A stretch of 64,000 nt of DNA from an uncultured Spirochaeta sp. (GTDB lineage Bacteria; Spirochaetota; Spirochaetia; DSM-27196; Alkalispirochaetaceae): positions 1 through 64,000 of the forward strand of contig CAJWEZ010000001.1 of NCBI GenBank assembly GCA_913030605.1. The letters run 5' to 3'. The notes beneath the pieces are model-generated. The model worked only from the letters and a program-made list of their open reading frames with translations, was not told where the DNA came from and did no database searches. Positions 1-8,943 of this stretch are shown here, piece by piece (positions within the stretch are counted from its first letter, which is position 1; each line of letters begins with the position of its first letter). The translations under genes and the position numbers were made by a program.

Positions 1-1365
1 CCCTGCGAGCCTTGGCGCTGTCAACGAGATCAGTCCACGCAGTCACAACAGAATCCCTGTACTGCTGGATGTCGGCCGAGTGCGGGTTGCCCTTGGCCTG
101 AAGCTCGTTCGCGGAGCTCTTAAACGCCTCCACACGCGGCAGAAACAGCGCCACGCTGCTGTCGGCTGCGTCCTGTTTGCTCAGCAGCGTCTGCACCGCA
201 GTGAGGTCCTTGCCGTAGTTGGCGGCCTCCTGCGGTGACAAGGTCTTGTCCTTTACCCACGACAAAATTGACTCCGCCTCCCGGCTGAACGTGAGGTAGT
301 CCAGTCGCCCAGCAAGCGCGTCCTTGCGCTCCTTTGCCGAGGACGTCAGCGCCTTCATCGCGCCGTCCAGCTCGCCAACCATCTCCTCAATCTCGGCAGC
401 GCGGTGGTTCCCCGCAGCCACCAGCTTGCGGCCCGTCGCCACCATCTCTGCCGCCTGCCGCCCGTGCTCAGCCAGGTCGACCTCAAACGCGTCGTGCTTC
501 CTCGACAGCGCCTGTGCGCCCGAGAGCGTCTGGATGTCTGCCACGTCCGTCATCATCGCCTGCTTCTCCGCAACCCACGACAGCTCCTCGTCCACGTCCG
601 CCGTCAGCTGCTGGAACGAGATGGCTTCTGCCAGCTTCGCCCCACGCGCCTTGCTCTGCCCCAGCAGCGCCTCCCACGCCTGCTCCAGCACCCTTCGCCG
701 CGCGTCGAGCGTCTCTGCCGCGTAGTGGCCTGAGGAAACAAGCTGCGCAGTTTGCTCCAGCACAGCACGCACCTTGCCCTCGTGTGCACGCACCTCCTCC
801 TCAAAGTGCTCGTGCTTCTTCTGCAGGTTCTGCGCCCCAGTCAGGTCCTTGCCAAAGTCCTCCGACGCGGCCACACGCGCCCGGTCCCTGATCCACTCCT
901 CCTCGTCATCAATGGCCCGCAGCGCCTTCTGCAGCTGCAGCGACGCCTCAAGGCGCGTGCGCCGCTCCCCAGCGCGCGCCTGCACCGCCGCAAACCGCCC
1001 GCTAATCTGCTCCTGCCGCGCGCGGATGTTGTCTGCGTCAAAGTGGCCCGCGTCAAGAAACGCCTGCGCCTGCTGCGAAATCTCGTCAATGCGCCCTTGG
1101 TGAGCAGCCACGTCTGCCTCAACAAGCTCGTGCTTCTTCAGCAGCGACTGCACGCCAGGCAGGTCCTTGCCCACGTCTTGCGACGCAAGCTGCAGCTCAA
1201 CCTCTGCCAGCCAAAAATCAACGTCCTCGAGGCTCACGTTGAACTGCTGGAGCTCCTCGGCGTCGCTGAGCTTGCTGCTCTTGTCCTCGGACTGCGAGCA
1301 CAGCCCGCGCCACGCCCGCTCCAGCTCGGCAATGCGGTCCGAGATGGGCGCCGCATGCCCCGGGG
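1..1365 (-). CDS. Partial alpha-spectrin-like spectrin-repeat protein (eukaryotic-type; runs off left edge, 5' end lost at chimeric junction)
   Basis: Reverse-strand frame (codon first base at p mod 3 = 1) is open from ~1365 to 1: ...ISDRIAELERAWRGLCSQSEDKSSKLSDAEELQQFNVSLEDVDFWLAEVELQLASQDVGKDLPGVQSLLKKHELVEADVAAHQGRIDEISQQAQAFLDAGHFDADNIRARQEQISGRFAAVQARAGERRTRLEASLQLQKALRAIDDEEEWIRDRARVAASEDFGKDLTGAQNLQKKHEHFEEEVRAHE...SPQEAANYGKDLTAVQTLLSKQDAADSSVALFLPRVEAF.... Repeated spectrin signatures (SxDxGKDLxxVQxLLxKHExxExxxxAH) in the same order as alpha-spectrin C-terminal repeats. Not in the supplied ORF track because it has no start/stop inside the window. Confidence 0.85.
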
Positions 1366-1771
1366 CCAGACGGCGTTCGAGCGCTTCCCCACGGGAACCT
1401 ACCGCGTTCGAGTGTCACAACGCCGCGGTGGCACACCCACAACGCTCGCCGATACCGAGGTGACCGTGGGGGACGGCGCGTCGGTGACCGTGTCAGCGGA
1501 TGTCCCACGGGTTACCGAGGCGGAACGTACAGCGCTCTCGGCCGCGGTTTCCTCCAACGACCGTGGGGCGGTTCTGCGGCGCGTGTCGGAACTCCCGCTG
1601 GACGCTACGGCGCGGCGGGCGGTGCTGGACGAGTATCTGCCCGGAGCCTCGCTGTCATCGGAGGAACAGACCGCCGTGGCGATTCATGAGTTCACAATGC
1701 CCGGGGGCAGCCCGACACCGACGGTGGTGCGCGAGCGGGTGGGCGAGATTGCGGAGCTGGCAGAGAGGTAG
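1366..1771 (+). CDS. C-terminal fragment of bacterial PEGA-like domain protein (5' truncated at the junction)
   Basis: C-terminal part of ORF 752..1771: TAFERFPTGTYRVRVSQRRGGTPTTLADTEVTVGDGASVTVSADV resembles a PEGA-type beta domain; upstream part of that ORF is antisense to spectrin coding sequence. Confidence 0.5.
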
Positions 1772-1828
1772 CGCGGGAGCGTGGCCACACCCCGCGCCGG
1801 TCAGCGGGCAATCCCCGGTGGAGCAGGG

Positions 1829-2716
1829 CTAGTGCGACCGCGCGTCATCCAGCAGACTCTGGACGTAGTAGTTTTCGTCCTCCCGGGCGACCGTGTCCGC
1901 GTCCAGCGTCCGCACAGCACCGGTGCCGTCGTTGGTCTCCACGGCGAGGTCGATCGTGGCGCCGGCGGCAATGACGGAGGATGCCATATTCCAATCGGTA
2001 CGCGTTGCGATGATCAGTGGCGTGTCCCGGAACGGAGCCGACCCGTCCGCCGGCGTACGTATCCGCACTGCGTCGAGGTCAGCGCCGTGCTCCGCCAGCA
2101 TCGTCACGATGTCGTAGGCGACCTGTTCAACCGCCGGATGAATCGGTGAGAACCGGTATTGGCCGTCGGTGCCGCGCTCCTCGCACTCGACGTTCGGGTC
2201 GGCGCTGGCGTCCAGCAACATGCCGGCGGCCTCCGTATCCGCCGTCTCCGCTGCAATGCACAGCGGGTAGGTGACCGCGCCGTCCGGCTGAACGATCGGC
2301 GCGTCGGGGTCCACACCCACCTGCTCCAGCATGAACGTAAGGTCGTAGGGCCCCGGGGCGTGATCGATGAACGCGCGAATCAGCTGCCCGTCCAGTGACT
2401 CCGGCGTGTCGATAAAGGCGCCGTAGGTCCACACGATGTGCCCGCCGTCGTCGAGGATCGCGAGCCAGTAATCGTTCATCTCGCCGATGGGCACCCGCTC
2501 CGGGCCGCGGGAGACAATGACCACCTCATCCCCGGTGTTCAGGTGGCCGGCTACACGCGCGGAAAGGGTGGGGGTGTCGCGAATCCGAAGCCGATCGGCG
2601 TTGACGACCCCGGTGAACGGTCTGTGGTCCGGGGTGTGCGCCTGTGCCGGTGCCTGCACCGGAACGCCGGAGCCGAACGCCGCAACCAGGAACAGAACCA
2701 GCACCGTGTGTCCCAT
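1829..2716 (-). CDS. Secreted protein with bacterial SH3-like domain and ankyrin-like repeats
   Basis: 295 aa; signal peptide MGHTVLVLFLVAAFGSGVPVQA; SH3b-like 'ADRLRIRDTPTLSARVAGHLNTGDEVVI'; ankyrin-like 'YPLCIAAETADTEAAGMLLDASADPNV', 'IHPAVEQVAYDIVTMLAEHGADLDAV'. Confidence 0.6.
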   Translation of the reverse strand: MGHTVLVLFLVAAFGSGVPVQAPAQAHTPDHRPFTGVVNADRLRIRDTPTLSARVAGHLNTGDEVVIVSRGPERVPIGEMNDYWLAILDDGGHIVWTYGAFIDTPESLDGQLIRAFIDHAPGPYDLTFMLEQVGVDPDAPIVQPDGAVTYPLCIAAETADTEAAGMLLDASADPNVECEERGTDGQYRFSPIHPAVEQVAYDIVTMLAEHGADLDAVRIRTPADGSAPFRDTPLIIATRTDWNMASSVIAAGATIDLAVETNDGTGAVRTLDADTVAREDENYYVQSLLDDARSH

Positions 2717-2823
2717 ATCCGCCTCCCTTCAAACCCAAGAATTTCTGTAAAGATTAACCGATCCGGCCCCTGAGCGCGAATTTTCCTTTGACAACGGCGG
2801 AGACAGGGGCTACGATACCTGTA

Positions 2824-2859
2824 AATCGATTACGCAATCGATTACGCAAACGATTGCGC
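2824..2859 (+). promoter_or_regulatory. Three tandem 12-bp repeats (AATCGATTACGC AATCGATTACGC AAACGATTGCGC), putative LacI-family operator array upstream of rbsR-like gene
   Basis: Direct reading; CGCAA-N4-TTGCG style inverted repeats typical of LacI/PurR family operators, 21 bp upstream of the LacI-family ATG. Confidence 0.7.
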
Positions 2860-2879
2860 GAGAGGAAGCACCGAACACG

Positions 2880-3932
2880 ATGGCGACGATGAAGGACGTT
2901 GCGGCGCGCTCCGGCGTGTCCACGGCAACGGTCAGCCACATCATCAACAACACCCGCCCGGTGAGCGACGAGTTGCGGGAGCGTGTCCTGGCGGCGATCC
3001 GGGAGCTGGACTACCGGCCCTACGGCCTGGCCCGCAGTCTCCGCCGCCGCACGTCGCGGACGGTTGGCGTGCTCGTGCCGGACAACACCAACCCGTATTT
3101 CGCAGAGATGGCGCGATTGCTGGAGGATCACTTCTTTGCCCAGGGCTACAACGTGATCATCTGCAACACCGAACAGGATCCGTCCAAGGAGGAGGTGTAC
3201 CTCGATCTGCTTCTGGAGAAGGCGGTCGATGGAATCGTGTTTGTGTCCACGGGGAACGACCCGGAGGCGATCGACAAGCTCAACCGCGGGACCACGCCGT
3301 GTGTGCTCGTGGACCGCGACATCGATTCCCTGGCGGTGGACCGGGTGCTCTCGGACAACCTTGCCGGCGCCTACGAGGCGACCCGCTATCTGCTCGAGCT
3401 GGGGCACCGGCGCGTCGCGTGCATCAGCGGGCCGCAGGGGCTGGCGTCGACCACCGACCGTCTGCGCGGTTACCAGCGGGCGATGGCGGAGGCCGGCCTG
3501 GCGGAACGCGTGGTCCACGGGGATTTCCAGATCGAGAGCGGACGGGCGGCGCTGGTGGAGCTGATGTCCTCAGGCGACCGGCCCACGGCCGTGTTTTCGT
3601 CCAACGACCTTATGGCGCTCGGTGCGATCAACGCAGCGGCCGCCGCGGGGATTCGCATCCCGGATGAGCTTTCGGTCGTGGGATTCGACGATATCGCTTT
3701 TGCCGCCTACGCGGTCCCGCCGCTGACAACGGTCCGGCAGGCGAAGGAAGAGATCGCGATGCGCACCGTCCAGACGCTCCTTGGTGAACGCGGCCGACAC
3801 GACGACGCCGCCGGCGACGGACGCAAACACCAGGGTGGTGGCACCGAGTCCTGGGTGGTGAAGCCGGAGCTCGTGGTGCGGGCGTCGGTGGCGCCGCCGG
3901 CGCCGATCGATACAGCGGAGGAAGAGTCATGA
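2880..3932 (+). CDS. rbsR: LacI family transcriptional regulator (ribose-operon type)
   Basis: 350 aa; HTH MATMKDVAARSGVSTATVSHIINNTRPVSDELRERVLAAIRELDYRPYGLARSLR; periplasmic-binding-like effector domain; first gene of an rbs cluster. Confidence 0.85.
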   Translation: MATMKDVAARSGVSTATVSHIINNTRPVSDELRERVLAAIRELDYRPYGLARSLRRRTSRTVGVLVPDNTNPYFAEMARLLEDHFFAQGYNVIICNTEQDPSKEEVYLDLLLEKAVDGIVFVSTGNDPEAIDKLNRGTTPCVLVDRDIDSLAVDRVLSDNLAGAYEATRYLLELGHRRVACISGPQGLASTTDRLRGYQRAMAEAGLAERVVHGDFQIESGRAALVELMSSGDRPTAVFSSNDLMALGAINAAAAAGIRIPDELSVVGFDDIAFAAYAVPPLTTVRQAKEEIAMRTVQTLLGERGRHDDAAGDGRKHQGGGTESWVVKPELVVRASVAPPAPIDTAEEES

Positions 3933-4324
3933 AGCAGCACGGAACGCTCAATCGACAACTCTCGTGGACGATCGCGTCCATGGGCCACACCGACGCGATC
4001 GTCGTCGCCGACGCGGGACTGCCGATCCCCGATTCCACCGAGCGGATCGACCTTGCTCTCCGGGAGGGCGTCCCGGGATTCCTGGAAACGGTGAAAACGG
4101 TCCTGGAAGACCTCAAGGTGGAACGCGCGGTGGTCGCGGCGGAGACGCTGGAGCGGAGTCCTGAGCTCCATGGAAAGCTCACGGCTCTGCTGGGGGACAT
4201 CCCCGTGGACTCGGTGAGCCACGAGGAGCTCAAAGACCGGACCTCCTCGGCCAGGGCGGTGGTGCGAACCGGTGAGTTCACGCCCTTTGCCAACGTGATT
4301 CTGTATTCGGGAGTGGTGTTTTGA
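3929..4324 (+). CDS. rbsD: D-ribose pyranase
   Basis: 131 aa; MKQHGTLNRQLSWTIASMGHTDAIVVADAGLPIP; RbsD/FucU family; ATGA overlaps with neighbours. Confidence 0.92.
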   Translation: MKQHGTLNRQLSWTIASMGHTDAIVVADAGLPIPDSTERIDLALREGVPGFLETVKTVLEDLKVERAVVAAETLERSPELHGKLTALLGDIPVDSVSHEELKDRTSSARAVVRTGEFTPFANVILYSGVVF

Positions 4325-5265
4325 CGACGACCTTTGACCTGGGAGCACTGTTCCGACGCTTTGGACTGCTGATAGCGATCGCGGTGCTCGTGTTTGGGCT
4401 CGCGCTCCTGTCTCCGCAGTTTCTGGCGGTGCAGAACGTGCTCAACCTGCTGTTGCAGGCGACCGTCAACGCGATCATCGCCGCCGGTATGACGCTGGTG
4501 ATCCTCACCGCCGGTATCGACCTTTCCGTTGGATCGGTCCTGGCGCTCACGGCGGTCATCACGGCGGATGTGCTGCAGGCCGGTGTGCCGGTGGTACTCG
4601 CGGTGGTGATCGGACTGGGCGCCGGTGCAGTGACCGGGCTGGTCAACGGCCTGCTCATTACGCTCGGGCGTATTCCACCGTTTATCGCCACGCTCGGGAT
4701 GATGACACTGGCCCGGGGGCTGGCGTTGAGCTACGCGCAGGGACGACCGATCACGGGACTGCCGGATCGCTTTCTGCTGGTCGGAACCTCGTCGATGCTG
4801 GGCATTCCGACGCCAATCTGGATCACGGCGGTAGTCTACGGCGCCGGGATGTTCGTGCTTCGCCGGACGGTGCTGGGGCGCTACATCTACGCGATCGGCA
4901 ACAGCTCCCGCGCCGCGCGATTCACCGGCATTCCGGTTCGCTCGGCGACGGTGGCGGTGTACGTCATCTCCGGGGCCCTGGCGGCTCTCGCGGGGATGAT
5001 TCTGACCGCACGCCTCAACTCCGCCCAGCCGATCATGGGGCTGCAGTACGAGCTGAACGCGATCGCTGCGGTGGTCGTCGGCGGCGCCGCCCTCAGCGGC
5101 GGAGAAGGGGGCCTCGGCGGCACGTTCCTTGGCGCCCTGCTCATGGCGATTATCGCCAACGCGATCAACATCCTGAACATCTCGCCCTTCGTGGCGCAGG
5201 TGCTCCAGGGAAGTGTCATTCTCGCGGCATTGCTCCTGCACGGGCTGTCGCGACGGAACCAATGA
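4321..5265 (+). CDS. rbsC: Ribose-type ABC transporter permease (first copy)
   Basis: 314 aa; 'ILTAGIDLSVGSVLALTAVI', 'NGLLITLGRIPPFIATLGMMTLARGLAL' RbsC/BPD_transp_2 signature. Confidence 0.92.
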   Translation: MTTTFDLGALFRRFGLLIAIAVLVFGLALLSPQFLAVQNVLNLLLQATVNAIIAAGMTLVILTAGIDLSVGSVLALTAVITADVLQAGVPVVLAVVIGLGAGAVTGLVNGLLITLGRIPPFIATLGMMTLARGLALSYAQGRPITGLPDRFLLVGTSSMLGIPTPIWITAVVYGAGMFVLRRTVLGRYIYAIGNSSRAARFTGIPVRSATVAVYVISGALAALAGMILTARLNSAQPIMGLQYELNAIAAVVVGGAALSGGEGGLGGTFLGALLMAIIANAINILNISPFVAQVLQGSVILAALLLHGLSRRNQ

Positions 5266-5271
5266 AGAAAA

Positions 5272-5290
5272 CCGGCCTCGTTGGGGCCGG
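5272..5290 (+). promoter_or_regulatory. GC-rich intergenic hairpin CCGGCC-N7-GGCCGG between rbsC and rbsB
   Basis: Perfect 6-bp inverted repeat directly after the permease stop codon and before the binding-protein RBS (gaaggaggg); not followed by a T-tract. Confidence 0.5.
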
Positions 5291-5315
5291 AGGAAATCAT
5301 GAAGGAGGGAATATC

Positions 5316-6251
5316 ATGAGACGCACACTTTCGATTCTCGTCTCGCTTCTGCTCGTGGTGAGTGGATTTGCATTTGCCGGAGGCAGTCAGGAGGCCGGCG
5401 AGTCGGCGGCGCAGGAAGCGGCCGAATCGGGGCCGATGGTGATCGGTCTGTCGGTCTCCACGCTGAACAACCCGTTCTTCGTCACGCTCCGTGACGGTGC
5501 CCAGGAGACCGCCGACGGTCTGGGGGTTGAGCTGGTTGTCGTGGACAGTCAGGACGATCCCGCCCGCGAGGCGAGCAACATTCAGGACCTCATCCAGCAG
5601 GGCGTGGATGCACTGCTGATCAACCCGACCGACTCCGACGCGGTGGTCCCGAGCGTCCAGCGCGCCAACCAGGCCGGCATTCCGGTCTTCACGGTTGACC
5701 GCGGCGCCAACGGTGGTGAGGTTGTGGCCCACATCGCAAGCGACAACGTCGCCGGTGGTGAGATGGCCGCCAACTATCTCATCGACGCGATCGGTGGCAG
5801 CGGCAAGGTCGTGGAGCTCCAGGGCATCCCGGGTACCTCCGCCGCCCGTGACCGTGGCGAGGGATTCAACAACGTGGTGAACGACACCTCCGGTGTTGAG
5901 ATCGTCGCAGCGCAGACCGCCAACTTCAACCGGACCGAGGGCCTCAACGTGTTCCAGAACATCCTGCAGGCTGAGCCGGAGATCGACGGCGTATTCGCCC
6001 ACAACGACGAGATGATTCTCGGTGCGCTGCAGGCGGCGGAGGCCGCCGGTCGTGCCGACCAGATCGTGTTCGTCGGCTTCGACGCGGTCGATGACGCCGT
6101 TGCTGCGGTCGAGGACGGTCGCCTCGCGGCCACCGTGGCGCAGCAGCCGTCCGAGATCGGTTCGCTCGGTGTGAGCACGGCGGTGACGTACCTGGAAGGT
6201 CAGGACGTGGACTCCTACATTCCGGTTCCGCTGAGTCTGGTAACCCAGTAG
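5316..6251 (+). CDS. rbsB: Ribose-type ABC transporter substrate-binding protein
   Basis: Start at ATG 5316 after gaaggaggg; MRRTLSILVSLLLVVSGFAFAGGSQEA signal peptide; 'IGLSVSTLNNPFFVTLRDGAQETADGLGVELVVVDSQDDPAREASNIQDLIQQGVDALLINPTDSDAV'. Confidence 0.93.
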   Translation: MRRTLSILVSLLLVVSGFAFAGGSQEAGESAAQEAAESGPMVIGLSVSTLNNPFFVTLRDGAQETADGLGVELVVVDSQDDPAREASNIQDLIQQGVDALLINPTDSDAVVPSVQRANQAGIPVFTVDRGANGGEVVAHIASDNVAGGEMAANYLIDAIGGSGKVVELQGIPGTSAARDRGEGFNNVVNDTSGVEIVAAQTANFNRTEGLNVFQNILQAEPEIDGVFAHNDEMILGALQAAEAAGRADQIVFVGFDAVDDAVAAVEDGRLAATVAQQPSEIGSLGVSTAVTYLEGQDVDSYIPVPLSLVTQ

Positions 6252-6394
6252 GGCACCCGATCCGGCACAATCGGACGACGGGTCCGACGTCGGGGCGTTC
6301 ATTGGCGTCCCCGGCGTCGACCGGTCGTGCGGCCCGCGTTCCCAGGACCGCGGGCTGCATGACCGACACCGGTCCGAACACAGGAGCAGACGGT

Positions 6395-7888
6395 ATGCAG
6401 TACTCCCTGAAGATGCAGGGAATCCACAAACACTTTCCCGGTGTGCACGCGCTGGACGACGTGTCGTTCGACGTGGAGGCGGGGTCCGTCCACGCCCTGG
6501 TCGGCGAGAACGGCGCGGGAAAATCGACGCTCATGAAACTGATCTCCGGCAGCCTCGTGCCGGACGAGGGGTCGATCGAGGTCTTCGGCGAGGCGGTGCG
6601 TTTTCGCTCCCCGGCGGAGGCGCAGCACCACGGAATCAGCATGATCCACCAGGAACTCACCGTGGTACCGGAGCGCAGCGTCGCGTCCAATATCTTTCTG
6701 GGGCGCGAACCGCGTGCGCTGGGCGGGCTGTTCATCGACTATCGGGCCCTCAACACCCAGGCAAAGGCGCTGCTTGACCGCCTGGATGTGCGGGTCGATC
6801 CCACGGTTCCCATCTCGGAGCTGTCGATCGCGCAGCAGCAGATGGTGGAGGTGGCCAAGGCGCTCTCGTACAACGCCCGCGTCATCATCATGGACGAGCC
6901 CACCAGCTCGCTCACGGAACGCGAAACGGCGACCCTGTTTCGGATCATTCGCGATCTCCGCGCCGACGGTATTACGGTGATCTACATCTCTCACCGTCTG
7001 GAGGAGATCTTCGAAATCTCCGACCGGGTGACCGTACTCCGCGATGGCCGGACGATCCGGACCGATGCCACCGCCGACCTCGACGAGGACACGATCGTGA
7101 GCTCCATGGTCGGGCGTACGATCGACACGATCTTCCCCAAGCGGGAGGTGGAGATCGGCGAGACGATCCTGCACGTGGACGGGCTCTCCGGAAACGGGTT
7201 CCGCGATGTCAGTTTCTCCCTCAGGAAGGGAGAGATCCTCGGCATCTCCGGGCTGGTCGGTGCGGGACGATCGGAGATGGTCCGTGGCCTCATGGGGATC
7301 GATCCCGTCGACGGCGGGTCGATCGACCTGTTCGGTCAGCCGGTCACCACACCGCGCGTGGCGGGAATGATGCGGCGCGGGTTTGCCTTTGTCCCGGAGG
7401 ATCGCAAGGAAGAGGCGCTGTTTCTCGGCATGTCGGTTCGGGACAATCTGGTCGTTTCGCTCCTCTCGCGGCTGTTCCGGTCGGGACTCATTCAGTACGG
7501 TCGCCTCGGTGAGGTGACTGCGCAGTACATCGACAAACTTCGGATCCAGACGCCTTCGCAGGGGCAGTTGATTCGGAACCTCTCCGGGGGAAACCAGCAG
7601 AAGGTGATCATCGCCCGCTGCCTGGCGCTCAAGCCGTCGGTGTTGATTCTGGATGAGCCGACCCGTGGTATCGATGTCGGGGCCAAGGCGGAGATTCACA
7701 CGATCATTGGTGATCTCGCCGCGCAGGGCGTCGGCATCATCATGATTTCATCGGAACTGCCGGAGATACTCGGGGTATCGGACCGGATCGTCGTCATGAA
7801 GGAGGGGCGAGTGGCGGCCCAGCTCGACCGGACCGAGGCAACCCAGGATCTCATCATGCAGAAGGCCGCCACGGGAGGTGGATCGTGA
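6395..7888 (+). CDS. rbsA: Ribose-type ABC transporter ATP-binding protein (duplicated NBD)
   Basis: Start ATG 6395 after 'caggagcag'; two ABC cassettes (GENGAGKSTLMK; ISGLVGAGRSEMVRGL; LSGGNQQKVIIARCL). Confidence 0.92.
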   Translation: MQYSLKMQGIHKHFPGVHALDDVSFDVEAGSVHALVGENGAGKSTLMKLISGSLVPDEGSIEVFGEAVRFRSPAEAQHHGISMIHQELTVVPERSVASNIFLGREPRALGGLFIDYRALNTQAKALLDRLDVRVDPTVPISELSIAQQQMVEVAKALSYNARVIIMDEPTSSLTERETATLFRIIRDLRADGITVIYISHRLEEIFEISDRVTVLRDGRTIRTDATADLDEDTIVSSMVGRTIDTIFPKREVEIGETILHVDGLSGNGFRDVSFSLRKGEILGISGLVGAGRSEMVRGLMGIDPVDGGSIDLFGQPVTTPRVAGMMRRGFAFVPEDRKEEALFLGMSVRDNLVVSLLSRLFRSGLIQYGRLGEVTAQYIDKLRIQTPSQGQLIRNLSGGNQQKVIIARCLALKPSVLILDEPTRGIDVGAKAEIHTIIGDLAAQGVGIIMISSELPEILGVSDRIVVMKEGRVAAQLDRTEATQDLIMQKAATGGGS

Positions 7889-8826
7889 TCCCGACTGTGC
7901 GACGAATCGTGGTGCGCTACAGCACCTTTCTCATCCTTGCTGCTCTCATGCTGCTGTTCTCGCTGGTATCGTCACGGTTTCTGCAGGTCAACAACCTCCT
8001 CAACATCGTGGACCAGTCGGCGCTGCTGGCGATTGTGGCGATCGGCGTTACCTACACGATCATTTCCGGCGGAATCGACCTCTCGGTCGGGTCGGTGGTG
8101 GCCCTCGTTGGCGCGGTGTCGGCGGGGCTGATCGTCAGGGCGGGGCTGCCGGTGCCCGTCGGGATCCTCCTGGGGTTGGTATTCGGCGCGCTCCTGGGGC
8201 TCGTGAACGGGCTCTTCGTGGTGTACGGCCGTCTGCAGCCCTTTGTCGCCACCCTGGCGATGATGGCGATCGCCCGGGGTCTCACACTCCTGTACACGCA
8301 GGGGCGGCCGATCTCGGGCATGGGAGAGGCGTACACCTTCTTCGGCTCGCGTCTGGGACCGATCCCGGTGTCGATCCTTGTCCTTCTCGTGGTGGTGCTG
8401 GTAAGCGGCACGGTGCTGCGGCGCACGCCATTTGGCGCCTACGTCTACGCCGTCGGTGGAAACGAAGAGACCACACGCCTTGCCGGTGTCGCCGTGAGTC
8501 GGGTCAAACTCGGCGCATACGCCTTCAGCGGCCTCATGGCGGCCGTCGGCGGGATCATCCTCACCGCGAGGCTCTGGAGCGCGCAGCCGCAGGCGGCGAC
8601 GGGACTCGAGTTGCAGGCGATCGCGGCGACAGTGCTCGGCGGTGCGTCGCTCATGGGCGGCGCGGGAACGATCCTGGGCACGGTTGCCGGCGCCCTGATC
8701 ATGGGGGTCCTGGCCAACGGGCTCAATCTGGCCGGCGTTTCCTCGTACCTTCAGCAGGTGATCACCGGTGGAATCTTCATTCTCGCGGTGCTTCTCGACA
8801 TGTGGACAAAACGGCAAAAGGTCTGA
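7885..8826 (+). CDS. rbsC: Ribose-type ABC transporter permease (second copy)
   Basis: 313 aa, GTG start; 'IISGGIDLSVGSVVALVGAVSAGL', 'VVYGRLQPFVATLAMMAIARGLTLLYTQGRPISG'. Confidence 0.9.
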   Translation: MIPTVRRIVVRYSTFLILAALMLLFSLVSSRFLQVNNLLNIVDQSALLAIVAIGVTYTIISGGIDLSVGSVVALVGAVSAGLIVRAGLPVPVGILLGLVFGALLGLVNGLFVVYGRLQPFVATLAMMAIARGLTLLYTQGRPISGMGEAYTFFGSRLGPIPVSILVLLVVVLVSGTVLRRTPFGAYVYAVGGNEETTRLAGVAVSRVKLGAYAFSGLMAAVGGIILTARLWSAQPQAATGLELQAIAATVLGGASLMGGAGTILGTVAGALIMGVLANGLNLAGVSSYLQQVITGGIFILAVLLDMWTKRQKV

Positions 8827-8895
8827 CCCGGGGGAATCCACGGAATTCGGGCGGCCCCCCTATGAACGAACGGGAATCCGTGCGAAAATGACTTA

Positions 8896-8908
8896 ATCGG
8901 TCGCGGAC
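8896..8908 (+). terminator. Possible terminator-like hairpin CGGTC-GCG-GACCG followed by atttcgtttt
   Basis: Short inverted repeat with T-rich trailer downstream of second permease; weak. Confidence 0.3.
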
Positions 8909-8943
8909 CGAATTTCGTTTTCCTCGCCATTTGGAGGCTCCAC

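Noticed and set aside
324-1508. Other plus- and minus-strand ORFs over 324-1508 in the ORF track
   Set aside because: Low-complexity Arg/Pro/Ala/Ser translations in alternative frames of the spectrin-like region; no domain signal.
752-1771. 339-aa plus-strand ORF as a real protein
   Set aside because: Its first two thirds are antisense to clear spectrin-repeat coding sequence; only the C-terminal part looks like a bacterial domain.
2824-2859. CRISPR-like repeat
   Set aside because: Three contiguous 12-mers without spacers, directly upstream of a LacI-family gene; operator interpretation fits better. No CRISPR array or cas gene seen in the window.
3628-5262. 544-aa minus-strand ORF
   Set aside because: Antisense to rbsR-rbsD-rbsC; His/Arg/Asp-rich shadow translation typical of GC-rich genes.
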